Assembly (NCBI RefSeq): GCF_046546475.1
Contig: NZ_JBKGXS010000002.1
Location: 434,001-498,000, forward strand
Direction: 5' to 3'
DNA: 64,000 nucleotides
DNA from: Pseudonocardia phyllosphaerae
GTDB lineage: Bacteria; Actinomycetota; Actinomycetes; Mycobacteriales; Pseudonocardiaceae
Shown in pieces: positions 58,587 to 64,000 of the stretch. How positions within the stretch are numbered: position 1 is the stretch's first letter; each line of letters opens with the position of its first letter. The notes under the pieces were generated by a model that saw only the letters and a program-made list of their open reading frames with translations, ran no database searches and had not been told where the DNA came from. A program made the position numbers and the translations under genes.

Positions 58587-59329
58587 TCGCCGGCGTCGCG
58601 CTCGGTGCCACCCCGCCCGCGGACCTCGACGCGGAGCTGGACGGCCTGGCCGGGCTCGCGGTCAACTTCGACGACGCCGAGACCCCCGAGTCCGGCGACG
58701 ACCCGCGCTGGCACGTCGACCACGGCCGCGCGCTGGTCGGCCGGGAGGCACCGGGGCCGCCGGAGCCGGGCGGGCCGTGGGAGCGAGCGTGCGTGGTGCT
58801 GCGCGACTACCAGTTCACCGCCCCGGGGCGGCTGCGCGGGATCTTCCGCCCCGGCGACCCGCTGCTCGGCCGGAACATGCTGCTGGAGGGCCGGTTCGGG
58901 CCGATGCGCTTCCACCTGGGTGTGCGGGTGACCGGCGTCGAGGACGCCGAGCGCGACGGGCAGCGGGTGTGGGGCTGGACGTACGAGACGCTGCAGGGCC
59001 ATCTGGAGGAGGGCCGGCTCACCTACGAGGTGGTGAAGGACCTCGCGTCCGGCGACGTCGAGTTCGTCATCCGGGCGTTCTCCCGGCGGGCCCCGGTGCC
59101 GAACCCGATCCTGCGGCTCGGGTTCGCGGTCTTCGGCCGCGCTGTGCAGGAGGAGTTCTACCACCACGCCGGGCAGCGGGTCCGGGAGCTGGCCGGGGTG
59201 CCGGGCCGGGTGCCGGTGGTCGAGACGGGGCCGGACGGCGTGACCGTCGCCCCGGCCGGGAGCGGGCCGTCGTGGACCGACCGGCTCGCGGTACTGGTCC
59301 GGTACCCGGGCGCGAGCAGAGGCCTGTAG
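58583..59329 (+). CDS. DUF1990-family protein (second of a pair), possible CTG start
   Basis: A 248-residue DUF1990 protein: CVVLRDYQFTAPGRLRGIFR, LLEGRFGPMRFHLGVRVTGV, RVWGWTYETLQGHLEEGRLT and EEFYHHAGQRVRELAGVPGR are the conserved blocks. There is no ATG, GTG or TTG in frame upstream of the conserved region. The best start is CTG 58583, which overlaps the previous stop as CTGA, copying the ATGA/GTGA coupling seen elsewhere here. The paralogue is at 57569-58300 on the other strand. Confidence 0.75.
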   Translation: MIAGVALGATPPADLDAELDGLAGLAVNFDDAETPESGDDPRWHVDHGRALVGREAPGPPEPGGPWERACVVLRDYQFTAPGRLRGIFRPGDPLLGRNMLLEGRFGPMRFHLGVRVTGVEDAERDGQRVWGWTYETLQGHLEEGRLTYEVVKDLASGDVEFVIRAFSRRAPVPNPILRLGFAVFGRAVQEEFYHHAGQRVRELAGVPGRVPVVETGPDGVTVAPAGSGPSWTDRLAVLVRYPGASRGL

Positions 59330-59380
59330 ACGGTCGACGCCGACCGGCAGGCCCGCAGCATCCGCGAGCACCGGCTGAAC

Positions 59381-59429
59381 GAGACGCACCGAACCCCCGC
59401 CTGCCACCGGGGCCGACGGGGGTTCGGTG
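59381..59429. terminator. Bidirectional terminator between the DUF1990 gene and the dehydrogenase
   Basis: ACGCACCGAACCCCCG and CGGGGGTTCGGTGCGT form a perfect 16-bp stem with a 17-nt loop, between two convergent genes. Confidence 0.9.
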
Positions 59430-59441
59430 CGTGTTCGCGGG

Positions 59442-60692
59442 TCAGGGGATGACGACCGGCGCGACGGTCGGCGCCGGGGCGTCGGCCCAGCGGTGACCGG
59501 TCTCGCGCGGGGTCACGCCCTCGTCGGTCCACGCGGCCATGAGCTGCGCGACCTTGGCGTGCATCACCGTGCGGAGCTTGTCGAACGAGTTCTCCGGCTG
59601 GTCGTCGACCTCGCCGAGCAGCAGCCACCAGGCCCAGGCGACGGCGCCGGCGTTCGCGACGAAGTCGGGCAGGACCGGGACCCCGCGGGCGGCCAGCATG
59701 GCCTCCGCCTCCGGGGTGGTGGCGGCGTTGGCGGCCTCGACGACGACGCGGGCCCGGACGTCGAAGGAGTTGTCCGGCGTGATCGCGTAGGAGATCGCGG
59801 CGGGGACGAAGATGTCGGCGTCGGTGGAGAGGATCGCGCCGCGCGGCAGCTGCTCGACCCCGTCGGGCAGCTGGGTGCGGTCGATCTCGCCGTAGCCGTC
59901 GCGCAGGTCCAGCAGGGCCGGGACGTCGAGGCCGTCGGCGCAGACGAGGGTGCCCGCGGCGTCGGCGACGGCGGTGACCTTCATGCCGGCCTCGTGCAGG
60001 TAGTACGCGGCCGCGCCGCCCATGGTGCCGACGCCCTGGATGGCGACGGTGGTGTCGGCCGGGACCTGGCCCCAGCTCACCGCGGCGGCCAGGCAGGAGT
60101 GCGCGACGCCGTAGCCGCCGATCACGTCACCGAGCTCGAAACCGTGCTCGACCTCGGCCTTCAGCCCGGTGCGGACCCGCTCGAGGGTCGCGGCCGGGTC
60201 GGCGGCGCGGCTGATCGCGGCGTGGTAGCTCTGGCCGAGGCCCAGCTTGGCGAAGACCTCGTCGATGAGGTGCTGCGGGACGCCGAGGTCCTCCGCGGTC
60301 ACCCAGTGCGCGTCGATCCACGGGCGCATGGCCTCGCAGAACCGCTCGAGCACCTCGACGGCGCGGGGGTCCTTCGGGTCGAAGTCGATGCCGCCCTTGG
60401 CCCCGCCGATGGGCAGGTCGAAGGTGGCGGTCTTGTTCGCCATGCCCCGGGCGAGGTCCTCGACCTCGGAGAGCGTGCAGCCGGCACGCATCCGGGTGCC
60501 GCCGGTGGCGAGGCCGGCACGCAGCGTGTGGACGACGAGGTAACCGACGGCGCCGGTCTCCGGGTCGTTCCACTGCAGTCGCATGTACGGCTCGGGGCGG
60601 GCTGCGGGGACGACCGGGGCCGGAGCGGCCTGCCGGGTGATCTGCGGGGCCGTCTGCGGGGTGCTACCGGCCGGGTTCTGCATCGTCGTCAT
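59442..60692 (-). CDS. Glu/Leu/Phe/Val dehydrogenase
   Basis: An NAD(P)-dependent amino-acid dehydrogenase of 416 residues. The catalytic-domain segment DLPIGGAKGGIDFDPKDPRA contains the active-site Lys, and the Rossmann domain has VAIQGVGTMGGAAAYYLHEA; VEAANAATTPEAEAML and FVANAGAVAWAWW are typical of the C-terminal side. Glutamate- or leucine-dehydrogenase specificity is not decided from sequence. AGGAGG lies 8 nt before ATG 60692. It is divergent from a LysR regulator, which may control it. Confidence 0.9.
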   Translation of the reverse strand: MTTMQNPAGSTPQTAPQITRQAAPAPVVPAARPEPYMRLQWNDPETGAVGYLVVHTLRAGLATGGTRMRAGCTLSEVEDLARGMANKTATFDLPIGGAKGGIDFDPKDPRAVEVLERFCEAMRPWIDAHWVTAEDLGVPQHLIDEVFAKLGLGQSYHAAISRAADPAATLERVRTGLKAEVEHGFELGDVIGGYGVAHSCLAAAVSWGQVPADTTVAIQGVGTMGGAAAYYLHEAGMKVTAVADAAGTLVCADGLDVPALLDLRDGYGEIDRTQLPDGVEQLPRGAILSTDADIFVPAAISYAITPDNSFDVRARVVVEAANAATTPEAEAMLAARGVPVLPDFVANAGAVAWAWWLLLGEVDDQPENSFDKLRTVMHAKVAQLMAAWTDEGVTPRETGHRWADAPAPTVAPVVIP

Positions 60693-60903
60693 GGCGACCC
60701 ACCTCCTCGTCGTGCTGTCACCGGCCTCTCGGGCTCCCTGGAGGAACGGCGAGTGCCACCGGTCTTTCGATGTGTGGCGGACCTCGTCGTCCGTGGGTCG
60801 GCCCCGCCTTGCGGGCCGGTGACAACAGCGTGCGGGCGGACCCCCGCGGGCGTCCATTTACGGATCATTCACTGCCGTGTTCACGGTTCCTGCACAGCGG
60901 CCT

Positions 60904-60909
60904 TACTCT
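60904..60909 (+). promoter_or_regulatory. -10 element (TACTCT) of the leaderless lysR
   Basis: TACTCT lies six nt before ATG 60916. The divergent interval 60693-60915 also has an A+T-rich patch (CATTTACGGATCATTC, 60854-60869) that could be the LysR site. Confidence 0.5.
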
Positions 60910-60915
60910 CCCCGC

Positions 60916-62010
60916 ATGGACCTGTCGTTGCCCCGGCTGCGGATGCTGCGTGAGCTGCACCGGCGCGGGACGATCACGGCGGCGGCGACGGCGCTGCACT
61001 ACACCGCGTCGGCGGTGTCCCAGCAGCTCGCCCAGCTGGAGCGCGACGTCGGGACTCGCCTGTTCGAGCGACGCGGGCGCCGGGTGCAGCTCACCGACTC
61101 CGGGGTGCTGCTGGCCGAGCACGCCGAGGAGATCCTCGCCTCGGTGGAGCGTGCCACCGAGGCACTCGAGGAGGCCGGGGAGACCGTCTCGGCCCGGCTC
61201 CGGGCGGGGGTGTGGGCGTCGGTGGCGTCGGGCCTGCTGCCCGACGCGCTGGTGGCGCTGGCCCGTACGCACCCCGGCATCGTGGTGCGCAGCCGTGAGC
61301 TGGCGCCGGAGGACACCGCGGGTGCGGTCCGCGACGGCGCGCTCGACCTGTCGTTCGTGATCGACTACTCGAACTACCCGATGCCGTGGGACCCGGCGTT
61401 GCAGCGGTCGGTGATCGCGGTCGAGCGGCTCTACGCGGCGGTCCCCTCCGGTGCGGTCCCCTCGGCCAGCGTGGCGCTGGCCGAGCTGTCGGAGCATCCG
61501 TGGATCTCCCCGCCGGCGCGGTCGCACTTCGGCCGGGCGACCCGGCTGGCGTGCCAGGCGGCGGGGTTCGAGCCGCGGGTGGACCACGAGGTCGAGGAGC
61601 AGGCGACCGCGATGGCGATGGTGGCGGCCGGGCTGGGGGTCACACTGGTCTCCGATCTGGGGCTGGCGCTGCGCCCGCCCGGGGTCGACGTCGTCGCGCT
61701 CACCGAGGGGCTGCACCGCACGGTGTCGGTGGCCTACCGGACCGGGTCTGCACGGCGGGCGGCGTTGTCGCTGGTGGTGGACGCGGTCCGGACGGTCGCG
61801 GCGGAGAAGGGCCTCGCCGCGACCGCGGCCATCCCGCCGCCGGACCGGACGGCTCTGGGCACCGCGACGGAGGCTCCGTTACCCGAGACACCGGACGGTC
61901 CGGGCGCCGGCGGCCCGGCCGGAGTCGGAGTGCCCTCCGGTGAGGCGGCACTCCCGGTACCGCCTGACCCGGGTCACGGTTCGGCCGCCGGTGGGTCCGG
62001 GCCGAGATAG
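60916..62010 (+). CDS. LysR-family transcriptional regulator
   Basis: A 364-residue regulator. The winged helix-turn-helix is MDLSLPRLRMLRELHRRGTI, TAAATALHYTASAVSQQLAQ, LERDVGTRLFERRGRRVQL. The effector domain follows with DLSFVIDYSN and a ~60-residue Pro/Gly-rich tail that is longer than usual. The start at ATG 60916 appears leaderless. Divergent orientation to the amino-acid dehydrogenase suggests that it regulates that gene. Its 3' end overlaps the DUF222 gene by 37 nt. Confidence 0.92.
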   Translation: MDLSLPRLRMLRELHRRGTITAAATALHYTASAVSQQLAQLERDVGTRLFERRGRRVQLTDSGVLLAEHAEEILASVERATEALEEAGETVSARLRAGVWASVASGLLPDALVALARTHPGIVVRSRELAPEDTAGAVRDGALDLSFVIDYSNYPMPWDPALQRSVIAVERLYAAVPSGAVPSASVALAELSEHPWISPPARSHFGRATRLACQAAGFEPRVDHEVEEQATAMAMVAAGLGVTLVSDLGLALRPPGVDVVALTEGLHRTVSVAYRTGSARRAALSLVVDAVRTVAAEKGLAATAAIPPPDRTALGTATEAPLPETPDGPGAGGPAGVGVPSGEAALPVPPDPGHGSAAGGSGPR

Positions 62011-63245
62011 CCGTGCCCGGTGGGTGTCGTGGTGCGGAACCCGTCCGGGGTGCGTTCGACGGTCCATCCGGGTTGTTCGCGGACGTGGTTGTGGAACTCG
62101 CACACTCCGCGTCCGTTGTCGAACTCGGTGCGGCCGTCGTCGGCGGCCCGTAGTACGTGGTCGATGTGGCGGACCGGGGCATCGCAGTACGGCTCGGTGC
62201 AGCGGTTGCGGCTCCGCGCCCGGATGAACTCGGCGAGCGGGCCGGTGAAGGTGCGGCGCCGGGAGTCCCCGCCGATGACGATGCCGTCCTTGGTGATCAG
62301 CCGGCGCAGGCTCTTCTGGCCGGTGAGGGTGGCGAGCAGGTCGGCGGGGACGGGCCCGTAGCCGGGGATCTCCGCCGGTAGCGGGCTGTCCGGATCCAGC
62401 AGCGCCGCCAGCGGCACCATCACCTGCACCTCGACGTCCACGTCGGATGCGGTCGTCTTGCCGGTGAGCCGTTCGACGAGGGTGTCGGCCATGACCTGCG
62501 CGCGGGTCCGCGTCAACGGCGCCGGGTCGCAGGACAGGGTCGTGAACGCCTTCTGCAACGCCGCCAGACACGCCGCACCCTGCGCGACCGGCAGATACGC
62601 CGTCAGGTACGCCATCCCGTCGGTCGCCGGGCGCAGCGTCACCCGACGCTCGGACTTCGCCTGCTCGGCACGGTCGCGGAACTTCTCCGGCGCGATCTCG
62701 GCGACCAGGCGGCGCACCAGGTCCCGCAGACGGCCGATGCCGCGGCCGGTGAGGTCGTGCTCGGCCAGCCGCGCGTCGAGCCGGGCCCGGTCCCGGGCGG
62801 ACAGGTCACCGGCAGCCGTGATGATGGCCGCGACCGTGTCCTCGGACAGCTCACCCGCCACGAACAGCGCGCGAAGGTAGGTGAACCCGTCGTAGAGATC
62901 CCGGGCAACCCGCATCCGTGACCGTGCCGTGAACGGCGAGATCTTGCAGGCCATCCCGAGCTGCGAGGCGACGGAGCGTTCCAGCTTCTCCGGCTCGCCG
63001 GCCCCGGCGGCGATCTGGTTCGCGACGTGGGTGCGGGCGAAGTGCCGCAGGCGGGTCGCCCGCAGCGCGGCCAGGGAGTTGTTCAACGCCTCCAGCTGCT
63101 GCAGCTCGTCGATCAGCTCGGCCTCGGAGACGTCGGAGTCGGCGAGGGCGGCTTGTTCGATGGCGACCTGCATCAGGGTGTAGTCGACCCGCGGCACGCC
63201 ACGGTCACCGGTGTCGGTGACGGGTGGTTCCTGGACCGCGGTCAT
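61974..63245 (-). CDS. DUF222/HNH endonuclease (13E12-like) protein
   Basis: A 423-residue protein. The N-terminal DUF222 part (residues ~35-310) is helical, with VASQLGMACKISPFTARSRM and AGELSEDTVAAII; the C-terminal HNH domain has RDRCTEPYC-like RNRCTEPYCDAPVRHIDHV and NGRGVCEFHNHVREQPGW with the paired Cys/His. It belongs to the family called REP13E12 in mycobacteria, often present in many copies. TACACT is six nt before ATG 63245 and a LexA-like box overlaps the promoter. Its cellular role is unknown. Confidence 0.9.
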   Translation of the reverse strand: MTAVQEPPVTDTGDRGVPRVDYTLMQVAIEQAALADSDVSEAELIDELQQLEALNNSLAALRATRLRHFARTHVANQIAAGAGEPEKLERSVASQLGMACKISPFTARSRMRVARDLYDGFTYLRALFVAGELSEDTVAAIITAAGDLSARDRARLDARLAEHDLTGRGIGRLRDLVRRLVAEIAPEKFRDRAEQAKSERRVTLRPATDGMAYLTAYLPVAQGAACLAALQKAFTTLSCDPAPLTRTRAQVMADTLVERLTGKTTASDVDVEVQVMVPLAALLDPDSPLPAEIPGYGPVPADLLATLTGQKSLRRLITKDGIVIGGDSRRRTFTGPLAEFIRARSRNRCTEPYCDAPVRHIDHVLRAADDGRTEFDNGRGVCEFHNHVREQPGWTVERTPDGFRTTTPTGHGYLGPDPPAAEP

Positions 63246-63264
63246 GCTGCCAGTGTACCGGAAA

Positions 63265-63280
63265 TCGAACTAGTGTGCGA
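63265..63280. promoter_or_regulatory. LexA-like SOS box
   Basis: TCGAACTAGTGTGCGA matches the actinobacterial LexA box TCGAAC-N4-GTTCGA with one mismatch. It lies ~7 nt upstream of the -10 TACACT (63252-63257) of the DUF222/HNH gene, so a bound repressor would block the promoter. Confidence 0.6.
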
Positions 63281-63333
63281 ATTGCGTTCGCCATCGCAAA
63301 CGCTGCGACCTGCAACGATGCGGCGAGGGCCCG

Positions 63334-63396
63334 GTGATCGCCACGGTCGTGACGAGGCGTTCGCCCCGCGGCCGTCCTGTCACGAACGCGCCGATC
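63334..63396 (+). repeat. 63-bp palindromic dispersed repeat, copy 3
   Basis: It agrees at about 51 of 63 positions with the reverse complement of 100-162. Conserved blocks are GTGATCG, TCGTGAC, AGGCGTTCG, CGCGGCCG, GTCACGAACG and CGATC. The 18-nt arms pair at 15 positions. Confidence 0.8.
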
Positions 63397-63637
63397 TCGG
63401 GCGGTCGAGCCACGGGGCCATCCGTTCGGAGCTACCGGGCCCTCCATCCCCCGGCACCCCGGGACGAACACGTGATCCGGAACCGGCCGGCACACGAACC
63501 CCACGTGTGCTCCCCACGATCGTGCCGACGCCCCACCGGTCGCCGCGCCGCGGTCTGGACGATCATGTGCGGGAGGCGCGCGACGTTTCCGGCACGCCTC
63601 CCGCCGACCGCACGCAGAAGGGCCGCGCCCGCACGCG

Positions 63638-64000
63638 ATGAGCCACCCGACGAACCCCGGCACGACGCGCTCCGACGAGCCGGCCGACACGACCCGGCCC
63701 CGCGCCGCGGAGCCCGGCAGCCTGCGCGCCGCGAGCACCGCGTCCGGCGGCCGGCGCGCCGCGATCACCGCGACCATCGCCGGCCTCGTCGCGCTCCTGC
63801 TCGCCGCGCTGGTCCCGTTCGCCCAGGTGATCACCCGCGACACCATCGTCACCTGGCCGCAGGCCGGTGAGGCGCCGTCGTCGACGACGGCGGCGTTCGT
63901 GCCCGCCGCCCCGGAGTCGGTGCGGATCACGCTGCCCTGCACCGTGTTGCGCGCCGCCGACACCAGCGACGCCACCGTCGTCTCCTCCGAGCCGGTCGGG
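63638..64000 (+). CDS. Arabinosyltransferase Emb-like protein, N-terminal fragment
   Basis: The first 121 residues of a larger gene that runs past the window. After a polar N-terminus, AAITATIAGLVALLLAALVP is a membrane helix, followed by FAQVITRDTIVTWPQAGEAP and FVPAAPESVRITLPC, the typical start of EmbA/B/C (arabinogalactan or lipoarabinomannan arabinosyltransferases). ATG 63638 lacks a close ribosome site (AGAAGGG is 16 nt upstream). Which of embA, embB or embC this is cannot be told. The enzyme family indicates an arabinan-containing envelope. Confidence 0.85.
   Translation, partial: MSHPTNPGTTRSDEPADTTRPRAAEPGSLRAASTASGGRRAAITATIAGLVALLLAALVPFAQVITRDTIVTWPQAGEAPSSTTAAFVPAAPESVRITLPCTVLRAADTSDATVVSSEPVG

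Larger units (their letters stand above)
63246..63637. other. Gene-free region between the DUF222 and emb genes
   Basis: This 392-nt interval holds the DUF222 promoter and LexA-like box and a 63-bp palindromic element. An open frame through the palindrome (from 63334) has no recognisable protein and I do not accept it. Confidence 0.6.

Noticed and set aside
61974..63245. The HNH gene as part of an insertion sequence or intron
   Set aside because: There is no transposase, terminal inverted repeat, target duplication or intron-like RNA structure; the gene has a normal promoter and full DUF222 domain.

Overview
This 64 kb window is very GC-rich chromosomal DNA from a filamentous or mycolata-related actinobacterium, most likely Pseudonocardia or a close relative. 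The evidence is an actinobacterial ctaE-qcrCAB supercomplex operon next to trpD, an SsgB-type sporulation/division protein, DUF5709 and DUF1990 proteins, an arabinosyltransferase (Emb) gene at the right edge that implies an arabinogalactan wall, heavy GTG start usage, and many apparently leaderless start codons (TANNNT 6-7 nt before the start). The genus is an inference; no rRNA or tRNA gene is visible.

Layout. 0.3-4.7 kb: ctaE-qcrC-qcrA-qcrB respiratory operon (minus strand). 4.8-7.3 kb: receiver-like protein, trpD, a stand-alone RAM domain, and a small ACT-like protein behind an attenuator-like leader ORF. 7.3-16 kb: redox and accessory enzymes (FprA-type reductase, SDR, double-hotdog thioesterase, GlxA-type regulator, flavin monooxygenase, HAD phosphatase, P450, DAO-type oxidase). 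16-19.2 kb: low-complexity protein, a cluster of large hairpins, then sfp-dinB. 19.3-32.4 kb: vitamin B12 region with cobQ, a ChlI/ChlD-type chelatase, cobO, cobB, a CobE-like gene, cysG and cobD, interrupted by marR-clc, surf1 and a small gene behind a cobalamin riboswitch. cobF lies further right at 39 kb. The chelatase-cobO-cobB-cysG order is the one I know from Mycobacterium tuberculosis (Rv2850c-Rv2847c). 32.4-42.6 kb: flavin reductase, acyl-CoA ligase, lipoprotein, ssgB, DUF5709, TetR, SDR, glycosyltransferase, NlpC/P60 hydrolase. 42.7-47 kb: galactose locus (galT, DeoR repressor, divergent sodium/solute symporter plus small membrane protein). 47-53.5 kb: YigZ, GNAT, NRAMP, alpha/beta hydrolases, phosphodiester glycosidase. 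53.6-56.4 kb: flavin monooxygenase plus MHS-type transporter behind a cysteine-ending leader peptide, suggesting organosulfur use. 56.6-57.5 kb: erm-type rRNA methyltransferase behind a 10-aa leader with a macrolide-arrest (RLR) motif. 57.5-64 kb: paired DUF1990 proteins, Glu/Leu-type dehydrogenase with divergent LysR, a DUF222/HNH (13E12-like) protein with a LexA-like box, and the start of an emb gene.

Non-coding structure is the most distinctive part. There are at least three kinds of dispersed palindromic element: a 63-bp element at both window ends (1, 100, 63334); a CACACC hairpin with an AT-rich loop (16713, 31024); and a G/C hairpin present both after erm (56542) and inside cobB (24639). 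Other large hairpins sit in cobB/cobE and upstream of sfp. Tandem repeats of 9, 15 or 33 bp, all keeping frame, occur in cobB, cobD, surf1, sfp and clc. Four leader-type short ORFs (6780, 16021, 56426 minus, 57491 minus) and one overlapping upstream ORF (44941) point to extensive translation-coupled regulation. I see no CRISPR array, no prophage and no insertion-sequence transposase.
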